A stretch of DNA of 64,000 bases, taken from contig NZ_JASZYE010000003.1 of the NCBI RefSeq assembly GCF_030317145.1, positions 806,001 to 870,000 on the forward strand. The letters run 5' to 3'. Numbering within the stretch: position 1 is the first letter of the stretch; every line of letters starts with the position of its first letter. The notes beneath the pieces were generated by a model that saw only the letters and a program-made list of their open reading frames with translations, searched no databases and was not told the DNA's origin. The DNA is from Variovorax flavidus. GTDB taxonomy: Bacteria; Pseudomonadota; Gammaproteobacteria; Burkholderiales; Burkholderiaceae_C. The position numbers were made by a program, and so were the translations under genes. This document shows positions 1 through 7,292 of this stretch, piece by piece.

Positions 1-1
1 C

Positions 2-1474
2 ATCGGCAGCGTTGAAAACGGCTACGGCGACACCATCCTCTCGCGCGACACCGCCAAGCGTCTGGCTTCGTGGCTCGCACTGGAGAAGGCCCTCGAATCC
101 GGCGACTTCGTCACCGGCACGACGAGCGGCAAGGTCAAGGGCGGTCTCACCGTCCTGGTCAACGGCATCCGCGCATTCCTGCCGGGTTCGCTGATCGACA
201 CGCGTCCTATCAAGGACCTGACCCCCTACGAGAACAAGACCCTCGAATTCAAGGTCATCAAGCTCGACCGCAAGCGCAACAACGTGGTGCTGTCGCGCCG
301 CGCCGTGGTCGAAGCCAGCATGGGCGAAGAACGCGCCAAGCTGATGGAAACCCTGAAGGAAGGCGCAGTCGTGCGCGGTGTCGTCAAGAACATCACCGAA
401 TACGGTGCGTTTGTCGACCTCGGCGGCATCGACGGTCTGCTGCACATCACCGACATGGCATGGCGTCGTGTTCGCCACCCGAGCGAAGTGGTGCAAGCCG
501 GCCAGGAAATCACCGCCAAGATCCTCAAGTTCGACACCGAGAAGAACCGTGTCTCGCTGGGTCTCAAGCAAATGGGCGACGACCCGTGGATGGGCGTTTC
601 GCGCCGCTACCCGCAATCGACCCGCCTGTTCGGCAAGGTCACGAACATTGCCGACTACGGCGCGTTCGTCGAACTCGAACCTGGCATCGAAGGCCTGGTG
701 CACGTCTCCGAAATGGACTGGACCAACAAGAACATCGCTCCGAACAAGATCGTCTCGCTGGGCGATGAAGTCGAAGTCATGGTCCTCGAAATCGACGAAG
801 ACAAGCGCCGCATCAGCCTGGGCATGAAGCAGTGCAAGGCCAACCCGTGGCAAGAGTTCGCGCAGAACACCAAGCGCGGCGACCGCGTCAAGGGCCCGAT
901 CAAGTCGATCACCGACTTCGGCGTGTTCGTGGGTCTGGCTGCCGGCATCGACGGCCTGGTTCACCTGTCCGACCTCTCGTGGAACGAAGCCGGCGAAACC
1001 GCCGTTCGCAACTACAAGAAGGGCCAGGAAGTCGAAGCGATCGTGCTGGCTGTCGACGTCGACCGCGAGCGCATCAGCCTTGGCATCAAGCAACTCGACA
1101 GCGATCCGTTCACGACGTTCACCACCGTGAACGACAAGGGCCAGATCGTCACCGGCAAGGTCAAGACCGTGGACGCCCGCGGCGCTGAAATCGACCTCGG
1201 CGAAGACATCATCGGCTACCTGCGCGCCAGCGAAATCTCCCGCGACCGCGTGGAAGATGCACGCAACGTGCTCAAGGAAGGCGACGAAGTCACGGCCGTG
1301 GTGGTGAATGTGGATCGCAAGACCCGCAACATCCAACTGTCGATCAAGCAGAAGGACATGGTCGACCAGCAGGAAGCCATGCAGAGCCTGAGCCAGCAGT
1401 CGGCACGCGAGAACGCGGGCACGACCAGCCTCGGCGCCCTGCTGCGCGCCAAGCTGGACAACAGCGACAAGTAA
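2..1474 (+). CDS. rpsA: 30S ribosomal protein S1, 3' part
   Basis: This is the C-terminal 490 residues of ribosomal protein S1, which binds mRNA on the 30S subunit and helps start translation. The reading frame is open from base 2, and the true start lies before the window; about 70 N-terminal residues are missing compared with the usual length of roughly 557. Repeated S1/OB-fold units are visible, each with a GAFVDL- or GVFVGL-like strand followed by GLVH or GLLHI and ending in a RISLG/VSLG segment. About five such units remain. It is followed by a strong intrinsic terminator and then ihfB, the usual neighbour in proteobacteria. Identification is very secure. Confidence 0.98.
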   Translation: MGSVENGYGDTILSRDTAKRLASWLALEKALESGDFVTGTTSGKVKGGLTVLVNGIRAFLPGSLIDTRPIKDLTPYENKTLEFKVIKLDRKRNNVVLSRRAVVEASMGEERAKLMETLKEGAVVRGVVKNITEYGAFVDLGGIDGLLHITDMAWRRVRHPSEVVQAGQEITAKILKFDTEKNRVSLGLKQMGDDPWMGVSRRYPQSTRLFGKVTNIADYGAFVELEPGIEGLVHVSEMDWTNKNIAPNKIVSLGDEVEVMVLEIDEDKRRISLGMKQCKANPWQEFAQNTKRGDRVKGPIKSITDFGVFVGLAAGIDGLVHLSDLSWNEAGETAVRNYKKGQEVEAIVLAVDVDRERISLGIKQLDSDPFTTFTTVNDKGQIVTGKVKTVDARGAEIDLGEDIIGYLRASEISRDRVEDARNVLKEGDEVTAVVVNVDRKTRNIQLSIKQKDMVDQQEAMQSLSQQSARENAGTTSLGALLRAKLDNSDK

Positions 1475-1486
1475 GCTGTGACCGGG

Positions 1487-1524
1487 GACAGAGTGGGCCT
1501 ACGCGCCCGCTCTGTCTTTTTTTT
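1487..1524 (+). terminator. Intrinsic terminator after rpsA
   Basis: A 12-bp stem (GACAGAGTGGGC with GCCCGCTCTGTC, one G-U pair) closes a 6-base loop and is followed by eight T residues. It sits 13 bases after the rpsA stop and 20 bases before ihfB. It probably ends most rpsA transcripts and lets ihfB be partly uncoupled from them. Confidence 0.9.
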
Positions 1525-1544
1525 CGTCTCCGTTTTTTCTTGCC

Positions 1545-1862
1545 ATGACCCGCTCCGACCTTGTCGAAGAACTCGCAGCGCGCTTTGCGCAGTTGACGCA
1601 CCGCGATGCCGAATACGCCGTCAAGACCATTCTTGACGCGATGAGCGACGCGCTGGTGCGCGGGCATCGGATCGAGATTCGCGGATTCGGAAGCTTCACG
1701 GTGAACCGGCGCCCTCCGCGCATCGGGCGCAATCCGCGCTCGGGCGAGAGCGTGCAGATTCCCGAGAAGCGCGTGCCGCATTTCAAGCCGGGCAAGGCCC
1801 TGCGCGAAGCGGTCGATGCACGAACCGTCGAACTCGACGCCGCGAAACAGAAACGCGGCTGA
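1545..1862 (+). CDS. ihfB: Integration host factor subunit beta
   Basis: The 105-residue product is the beta subunit of IHF, the sequence-specific DNA-bending heterodimer used in transcription, recombination and replication. The start [11 protein letters not shown] and the HU/IHF signature region [15 protein letters not shown] (about residues 43-57) are clear, followed by the DNA-contacting arm [10 protein letters not shown] with the intercalating proline. Length matches the family, with a short C-terminal extension past the helix (AAKQKRG). It follows rpsA as in most gamma- and betaproteobacteria, separated from it by a terminator. Confidence is high. Confidence 0.97.
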   Translation: MTRSDLVEELAARFAQLTHRDAEYAVKTILDAMSDALVRGHRIEIRGFGSFTVNRRPPRIGRNPRSGESVQIPEKRVPHFKPGKALREAVDARTVELDAAKQKRG

Positions 1863-1918
1863 GGCGATTGGGGTCCGCGACAGGCGGGCATAGAATTCCC
1901 CCGCCAACGGGGACGCGC

Positions 1919-2236
1919 ATGAAATACCTCCTGTGGCTGCTCAAGGCAGCCATTTTTTTTACCCTCTTCGCCTTCGCGCTGAACAACCAGCACGACGCCA
2001 CCGTCTACTTCTTCTTCGGCACGTCCTGGCGCGCCCCGCTCGTGCTCGTCGTGCTCGCCGCCTTTGCGGGCGGACTCGTGGTCGGCGCGCTCGGCATGCT
2101 GCCGGGCTGGTGGAAGCATCGCAGTGCGGCAGCCCAGTTGCCCGTGACCCCGGTGCCGACCGGAACAACCACCACGACGCCCGCCCCGCCGGTCGTCACC
2201 ACCGACCTACCCGCCGTACGCCAACATGGACTTTGA
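1919..2236 (+). CDS. lapA: LapA (DUF1049) inner-membrane protein
   Basis: The 105-residue protein has two hydrophobic helices (about residues 3-20 and 38-60) separated by a short loop with NNQHDATVYFFFG, the usual LapA/DUF1049 arrangement. It ends in a Thr/Pro-rich tail (TGTTTTTPAPP) instead of a long coiled coil. LapA and LapB control lipopolysaccharide synthesis at the inner membrane by tuning LpxC turnover in enterobacteria; the same role here is inferred from homology and gene order. The chosen ATG at 1919 starts exactly at the first membrane helix. The gene overlaps lapB by 11 bases, so the two are probably translated together. Confidence 0.85.
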   Translation: MKYLLWLLKAAIFFTLFAFALNNQHDATVYFFFGTSWRAPLVLVVLAAFAGGLVVGALGMLPGWWKHRSAAAQLPVTPVPTGTTTTTPAPPVVTTDLPAVRQHGL

Positions 2237-3410
2237 TCTCAGCTGGTTGCTGCTCGGCCTTCCCATCGCCTTCGTCCTCGGCTGGCTTGCGTCCCGCTTC
2301 GACCTCCGGCAACTGAAGATCGAGAACCGCCAGGCCCCCAAGGCCTACTTTCGCGGCCTCAACTTCCTGCTGAACGAGCAGCAGGATCAGGCCATCGACG
2401 CGTTCATCGAAGCGGTCCAGAACGACCCAGACACCCAGGAACTGCACTTCGCACTCGGCAACCTCTTCCGCCGCCGCGGCGAATACCAACGTGCCGTGCG
2501 CGTGCACGAACACCTGCTGGGACGCGGCGACCTGAGCCGAGCCGATCGCGACCGCGCGCAGCACGCACTCGCACAGGACTTCCTGCGTGCCGGATTGCTC
2601 GATCGCGCGGAAGCCGCGCTGCAGAAGCTCGAAGGCACGCGCTACGAGAACGAGGCCAGGCTGTCGCTGCTCGCCATCTACGAACGTTCGCGTGAATGGG
2701 CGCAGGCCGCGGCGGTGGCGCAGAAGCTCGACGAATCCGAACAGGCCAGCTACAGCACGCGCCGGGCCCACCATCTTTGCGAGCAGGCGACCGAACGCGT
2801 GGCAGCGGGCGATCTCGATGCAGCGGCGGTATTGCTTCAAGAAGCTGTCGCACTGGCGCCGCAAGCGCCGCGGCCCGCCATTGAGACCGCCTCCCTGCAA
2901 TTGCGCAACGGCGATTCCGCCGCCGCCTTCGACACGCTCGAAGCGCTCAGCGAGAACGCACCGCTGGCGTTGCCTTTGTACGCCGCCATGCTGCAGCAGG
3001 CCGCTGTCGCCTCGCAGCGTTCCGGTGAAGCGTTGGCGCTGCTTCAACGCCGGTACGTCGCATCGCCATCGATCGACGTGCTCGAAGCCATCATTGCATT
3101 GGGTGGCACGCCGGCCTTGCCCGACGATGCGCAATCCACGGCAGACGCGGTGCCCGAACCGCGCGACGGCTATATCGCCCATCTCGCGCATCACCCCTCG
3201 CTGGTGGCTGCATCGCGGTGGCTCAGCGGCGAGCGCTTTGAGCACGAGCAGTTCCATCCGCAGGTGCAACGCTCCCTCGACCAGGCCACGCGACCGCTCA
3301 TGCGCTATCGCTGCGCAGCATGCGGCTTCGAGGCTCACCAGTACTTCTGGCATTGCCCGGGCTGCCAGGCCTGGGACAGCTATCCGCCACGACGAGTCGA
3401 AGAACTCTGA
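2226..3410 (+). CDS. lapB: LapB, TPR assembly protein of LPS regulation
   Basis: The 394-residue protein has an N-terminal membrane anchor (WLLLGLPIAFVLGWLASRF, residues 5-23), a run of TPR-type helices from about 35 to 350, and a C-terminal rubredoxin-like zinc knuckle (CAACGFEAHQYFWHCPGC, about 361-378). This architecture is diagnostic of LapB/YciM. In E. coli LapB recruits FtsH to degrade LpxC and so limits LPS synthesis. Length and the position of the metal site match the family. It overlaps lapA by 11 bases and lies downstream of rpsA-ihfB, the typical betaproteobacterial order. Confidence 0.95.
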   Translation: MDFDLSWLLLGLPIAFVLGWLASRFDLRQLKIENRQAPKAYFRGLNFLLNEQQDQAIDAFIEAVQNDPDTQELHFALGNLFRRRGEYQRAVRVHEHLLGRGDLSRADRDRAQHALAQDFLRAGLLDRAEAALQKLEGTRYENEARLSLLAIYERSREWAQAAAVAQKLDESEQASYSTRRAHHLCEQATERVAAGDLDAAAVLLQEAVALAPQAPRPAIETASLQLRNGDSAAAFDTLEALSENAPLALPLYAAMLQQAAVASQRSGEALALLQRRYVASPSIDVLEAIIALGGTPALPDDAQSTADAVPEPRDGYIAHLAHHPSLVAASRWLSGERFEHEQFHPQVQRSLDQATRPLMRYRCAACGFEAHQYFWHCPGCQAWDSYPPRRVEEL

Positions 3411-3543
3411 CCGCGTGCGGCAAGTTGGCCGGCTTGTGCTCGACGCGCGTGTCGCTCTATGATTTTGGCGCTGTCGCGCACCGGGCGCCCAGCGGAACGC
3501 TTCGGCGTTCCTTGCATTTGCATAACAATGTCAGGGAGTTTGA

Positions 3544-3840
3544 ATGTTTAAGAAGATCCTGGCCGTTTCGGCCATGCTGTTTGCTGCTGCCTCCTGGGCG
3601 GCTGTCGATGCCAACAGGGCGTCGGATGCTGAACTCGATTCGATCAAGGGCATCGGGCCCGCGCTCTCCAAGCGCATCATCGAGGAGCGCAAGCAAGGCG
3701 AGTTCAAGGATTGGCCCGACTTCATGAGTCGCGTCAAGGGTGTGAAGGAAAAGGCAGCGAGCAGGCTGTCGGGCGAGGGCCTCACGGTCAACGGCCAGAC
3801 CTTCGGCAATGCCCCGGCAAAGGCCAGCGCCAAGCCCTGA
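3544..3840 (+). CDS. Secreted ComEA-like helix-hairpin-helix protein
   Basis: The 98-residue protein has a signal peptide (MFKKILAVSAMLFAAASWAA, cleaved near 20) followed by VDANRASDAELDSIKGIGPA and a helix-hairpin-helix pair with GIGP around residue 38 and a second hairpin near VKGVKEKAA. This is the small single-domain form of ComEA, a periplasmic DNA-binding protein. In naturally competent bacteria ComEA pulls incoming DNA into the periplasm; many betaproteobacteria carry such short paralogues with no tested function. The gene stands alone between lapB and the TRAP transporter and is followed by a clear terminator. Confidence 0.85.
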   Translation: MFKKILAVSAMLFAAASWAAVDANRASDAELDSIKGIGPALSKRIIEERKQGEFKDWPDFMSRVKGVKEKAASRLSGEGLTVNGQTFGNAPAKASAKP

Positions 3841-3874
3841 GTTCGTCCACCGCGCGGAAGCACCGCGCTGATTG

Positions 3875-3900
3875 AAGGCCGCCCCACGGGCGGCCTTTTT
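3875..3900 (+). terminator. Intrinsic terminator after the ComEA-like gene
   Basis: AAGGCCGCCC and GGGCGGCCTT form a 10-bp GC-rich stem around a 3-base loop, followed by more T residues. It lies 35 bases after the stop of the helix-hairpin-helix gene and well before the TRAP operon, so it separates the two transcription units. Confidence 0.88.
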
Positions 3901-4017
3901 CATTTCCTTGGCGTGCGGTTCAAGCCGAGCCATGGCAGGGAAATGCCCGAGCGATGGCCCGATATTTGCACGTATGCTCCCCGTCGCCTTTTTACTTTCG
4001 CACGTTCTGGAGAGCCC

Positions 4018-4986
4018 ATGAATCACAAGTTCGGCATTGCACTCGCTGGCCTCACCCTCGGCGCAGCAGCCTTCGCGCAAACCAAGTGGGACCTGCCCAC
4101 CGCCTACCCCGCCACCAACTACCACACCGAGAACATCGCGCAGTTCGCGAAGGATGTCGATGCGGCGACGGCAGGCAAGCTGAAGGTCACGGTGCATGCC
4201 AACGCCTCGCTCTTCAAGGCGCCTGAAATCAAGCGTGCCGTCCAGAGCGGACAGGCCCAGGCCGGCGAGATCCTGCTGGCCAATTTCGCCAACGAGAATC
4301 CGATCTACGCGCTCGACGGCGTGCCTTTCCTCGCCACCACCTACCCTGAGGCCAAGAAGCTCTACGACGCGTCCAAGCCGGCGATGGAGAAGCTGCTCGC
4401 CGCGCAGGGCATCAAGGTGCTGTTCATGGTGCCGTGGGCGCCGCAAGGCATCTATTCGAAGAAGGAGATCGGCTCGGTGGCCGACCTGCGCGGCATCAAG
4501 TGGCGCGCCTACAGCCCGGCCACGGCCAAGATCGCGGAGCTGATCGGCGCACAGCCAGTGCAGATCCAGCAGGCCGAACTCAGCGCCGCAATGGCGACGG
4601 GCGTGATCGAGAGCTACATGAGCTCCGGCTCGACCGGCTACGACACCAAGACCTACGAGAGCATCAAGAACTTCTACGACACCCAGGCGTGGATCCCGAA
4701 GAACGCGGTGCTGGTGAACCTCAAGGCTTTCGAAGCGCTCGACCCCGCGACGAAGGCTGCCGTCACCAAGGCCGCCGCCGATGCAGAAGCACGGGGCTGG
4801 AAAGTCGCGCAAGAGAAGAACGACGAGTACAAGCGGCTGCTCGCCGAGCGCGGCATGAAGATCCACAAGCCTTCGCCCAAGCTCGACGCCGACATGCGCC
4901 AGGTCGGCGGCATCATGCAGGCCGACTGGCTGAAGGCTGCCGGCGCGGATGGCGCTGCCATCGTCGACACCTACAAGAAGAAGTAG
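4018..4986 (+). CDS. TRAP transporter substrate-binding protein, DctP family
   Basis: The 322-residue protein is a periplasmic solute receptor for a TRAP transporter. It has a Sec signal peptide (MNHKFGIALAGLTLGAAAFA, cleavage near AFA-QT), then a DctP fold with the family hallmark arginine region (LRGIKWRAYSPA, about 158-169) that normally contacts the carboxylate of the ligand. The ATG at 4018 is preceded by GGAGAG and starts exactly at the signal peptide, so the longer in-frame extension is not used. DctQ and DctM genes follow within a few bases. The ligand is probably an organic acid but cannot be read from the sequence. Confidence 0.93.
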   Translation: MNHKFGIALAGLTLGAAAFAQTKWDLPTAYPATNYHTENIAQFAKDVDAATAGKLKVTVHANASLFKAPEIKRAVQSGQAQAGEILLANFANENPIYALDGVPFLATTYPEAKKLYDASKPAMEKLLAAQGIKVLFMVPWAPQGIYSKKEIGSVADLRGIKWRAYSPATAKIAELIGAQPVQIQQAELSAAMATGVIESYMSSGSTGYDTKTYESIKNFYDTQAWIPKNAVLVNLKAFEALDPATKAAVTKAAADAEARGWKVAQEKNDEYKRLLAERGMKIHKPSPKLDADMRQVGGIMQADWLKAAGADGAAIVDTYKKK

Positions 4987-4989
4987 CCG

Positions 4990-5523
4990 ATGCGCCGCTT
5001 CCTCGACCGTCTCTACGACGGGGCGGGTGCGCTCGCTGCGTTCTGCGTGTTCCTGATCTTCGTGCTCATGATCGTCGCGGGCGTCGGCCGGCAGGTGAAC
5101 TGGCACGTGAGCGGGCTCAACGACGTGGTGGCATGGCTCTGCGCCGCGGCCGCGTTCTTCGCGATGGCCCACGCCTTCCGGCACGGCGACTTCGTCCGCG
5201 TGACGCTGCTTCTGGACGTCGTGTCGCCAAAGCTTCGACGCGCGCTCGACGTCACCTGCCTGCTGATCGCCGCGGTCGCCGTGACCTACCTCGCCTACTC
5301 GGCCACCAGCTTCACCTGGGAAAGCTACGAGTTCGCGGAGATGGCGACCGGCCTCGTCGTCATTCCGATCTGGATTCCGCAATCGACCTTCGTGATCGGC
5401 TGCTGGCTGCTGCTGATCGCGATGATCGACGAACTCGTCGGTGTCGTGCGCGGCGAGAAGCCGAGCTACCAGCGCGCAGTCGAGGAACGGCACGCCGCAG
5501 GCGATTTTTCCTCCGACGTCTAG
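4990..5523 (+). CDS. TRAP transporter small permease, DctQ family
   Basis: The 177-residue protein has four predicted membrane helices (about residues 13-34, 45-62, 88-110 and 130-150), as expected for DctQ, the small membrane subunit that pairs with DctM. It starts 3 bases after the DctP stop, so the three genes form one operon. The C-terminal tail is charged and cytoplasmic. Function as a subunit of a sodium-driven solute importer follows from family and context. Confidence 0.92.
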   Translation: MRRFLDRLYDGAGALAAFCVFLIFVLMIVAGVGRQVNWHVSGLNDVVAWLCAAAAFFAMAHAFRHGDFVRVTLLLDVVSPKLRRALDVTCLLIAAVAVTYLAYSATSFTWESYEFAEMATGLVVIPIWIPQSTFVIGCWLLLIAMIDELVGVVRGEKPSYQRAVEERHAAGDFSSDV

Positions 5524-5533
5524 AAGGCAATCA

Positions 5534-6847
5534 ATGCTCGAAACCCTTCTGATGGGCGCGCTGCTGCTCGCCATCATGCTGGTGCTGCTGGCCGGCGGTG
5601 TCTGGATCGCGATGACGCTGGCCATCGTCGGCTGGGTCGGCCAGGCCTTCTTCACCAACACGCTGCCCGCCAAGAACCTCTTTTCGTCCTTCTGGGAATC
5701 CAACGCGTCCTGGGAGCTGGCGGCGCTGCCGCTCTTCATATGGATGGGCGAGATCCTGTTTCGCACCAAGCTGAGCGAAGAGATGTTCGAGGGCCTGCGC
5801 CCCTGGCTCAACCGCGTGCCCGGACGCCTGATGCACACCACGATCCTCGGCTGCGGCGTGTTCGGCTCGGTGTCCGGATCGTCCGCCGCGACCTGCGCCA
5901 CCATCGCCAAGGTCGCGCTGCCCGAACTCGTGCGCCGCGGCTACAACGAGAAGCTGGCCATCGGCTCACTCGCAACTGCGGGCACCCTGGGCATCCTGAT
6001 CCCGCCATCGATCACGATGGTGGTCTATGCGGTGGCAGCCGATGCGTCGATCATCCGCATCTTCCTGGCCGGCTTCCTTCCGGGGCTGTTGCTGATGGTG
6101 CTGTTTTCGGGCTACATCGGGTGGTGGAGCCTGCGCCATCCAGATCAGGTGCCGCCAGCCGATCCGCCGACCAGTTTCATGGAGAAGATCCGCCTGTCGG
6201 GGAACCTGATTCCCTGCGCGCTGCTGATCATCTTCATTGTCTGGGTGCTGGTCGCAGGCTGGGCGACAGCCACGGAATGCGCGGCCTTCGGGGTGCTGGG
6301 TTCCCTGGCCATCGCGGCCTGGGGCAAGAGCCTCACGTGGCAGAACTTCAAGGACGGGATCATGGGCGCCACGCGCACCAGCTGCATGATCATGTTCATC
6401 CTTGCCGGCGCAGCCTTTCTGACCAAGACCATGGCCTTCACCGGCATCCCGCGCGAACTGGCCGAGTGGGTCGACAGCATGCACCTGTCGCCCTACGCGC
6501 TGATCGGCGCACTGGTCCTGGTGTATCTCGTGCTCGGCACAGCGCTCGACGGCATCTCGATGATCGTGCTGACGAGCGCAGTGGTGCTGCCGATGATCCA
6601 GAAGGCCGGCTTCGATCTGGTGTGGTTCGGTATCTTCATCGTGCTGCTGGTCGAGATCGCCGAAGTCACGCCACCGGTCGGCTTCAACCTGTTCGTGCTG
6701 CAGAACATGACAGGCAAGGACAGCAATGTGATCGCCAAGGCGGCCATTCCCTTCTTCTTCTGCCTGGTGCTGTGCATCGTCTGCATCACGGTGTTCCCGA
6801 GCATCGTGACGATCCTGCCCGACGTCGTGATGGGCGCCGAGAAATAG
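5534..6847 (+). CDS. TRAP transporter large permease, DctM family
   Basis: The 437-residue, highly hydrophobic protein has about 12 membrane segments and the conserved DctM motifs FGSVSGSSAATCATIAKV (around 115-132) and GTLGILIPPSITMVVYA (around 156-172), which line the transport path in the ion transporter superfamily. The ATG at 5534 lies 10 bases after the DctQ stop and begins at the first helix; a longer in-frame extension overlaps DctQ and is unlikely. Together with the two upstream genes it forms a complete TRAP system. Confidence 0.95.
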   Translation: MLETLLMGALLLAIMLVLLAGGVWIAMTLAIVGWVGQAFFTNTLPAKNLFSSFWESNASWELAALPLFIWMGEILFRTKLSEEMFEGLRPWLNRVPGRLMHTTILGCGVFGSVSGSSAATCATIAKVALPELVRRGYNEKLAIGSLATAGTLGILIPPSITMVVYAVAADASIIRIFLAGFLPGLLLMVLFSGYIGWWSLRHPDQVPPADPPTSFMEKIRLSGNLIPCALLIIFIVWVLVAGWATATECAAFGVLGSLAIAAWGKSLTWQNFKDGIMGATRTSCMIMFILAGAAFLTKTMAFTGIPRELAEWVDSMHLSPYALIGALVLVYLVLGTALDGISMIVLTSAVVLPMIQKAGFDLVWFGIFIVLLVEIAEVTPPVGFNLFVLQNMTGKDSNVIAKAAIPFFFCLVLCIVCITVFPSIVTILPDVVMGAEK

Positions 6848-6874
6848 CCGGGTCCTTGCAAAGATAATCGCCCG

Positions 6875-7252
6875 ATGCTGCTCAATGTCATCGTCATCTG
6901 CGTTTCTGCCTGCATCGGTGCGCTGCTGCGCTGGGGGTTCGCGATGTGGCTCAATCCGGGCGGATTGCTCCCTTGGGGCACGCTCGCGGTGAACCTCATC
7001 GGCGGCTACCTCGTCGGCCTGGCAATCGCGGGGTTCACCGCGATGCCCGATATCGATCCCGCGTGGCGTCTCATCGTGGTCACGGGCTTCCTGGGCTCGC
7101 TGACCACCTTTTCCAGCTTCTCGGCGGAGGTCGTCGGCATGATCGTCGGCGGACGTCCCGGCCTTGCGCTAGGCACCGTCGCGTTGCATCTCGGCGGCTC
7201 GCTGCTGCTGACGTGGCTGGGCTTCCGTACGGTGCAGCACTTCATCTCCTGA
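6875..7252 (+). CDS. crcB: Fluoride channel CrcB/Fluc
   Basis: The 125-residue protein has four membrane helices and the Fluc signatures GALLRWG (residues 11-17), NLIGGYLVG (about 40-48) and TGFLGSLTTFSSFS (about 70-83), where the phenylalanines line the fluoride pore. Fluc channels work as antiparallel dimers and let fluoride leave the cell. It lies between the TRAP operon and the Mrp antiporter operon, in the same direction as both. I see no fluoride riboswitch in the 27 bases before it. Confidence 0.95.
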   Translation: MLLNVIVICVSACIGALLRWGFAMWLNPGGLLPWGTLAVNLIGGYLVGLAIAGFTAMPDIDPAWRLIVVTGFLGSLTTFSSFSAEVVGMIVGGRPGLALGTVALHLGGSLLLTWLGFRTVQHFIS

Positions 7253-7292
7253 ACGAGCTCGGTGCAAAGGTCGATCGATAGAATCGATCGCA

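Noticed and set aside
6848-6874. Fluoride riboswitch before crcB
   Set aside because: The gap is only 27 bases and shows none of the conserved fluoride aptamer sequence.
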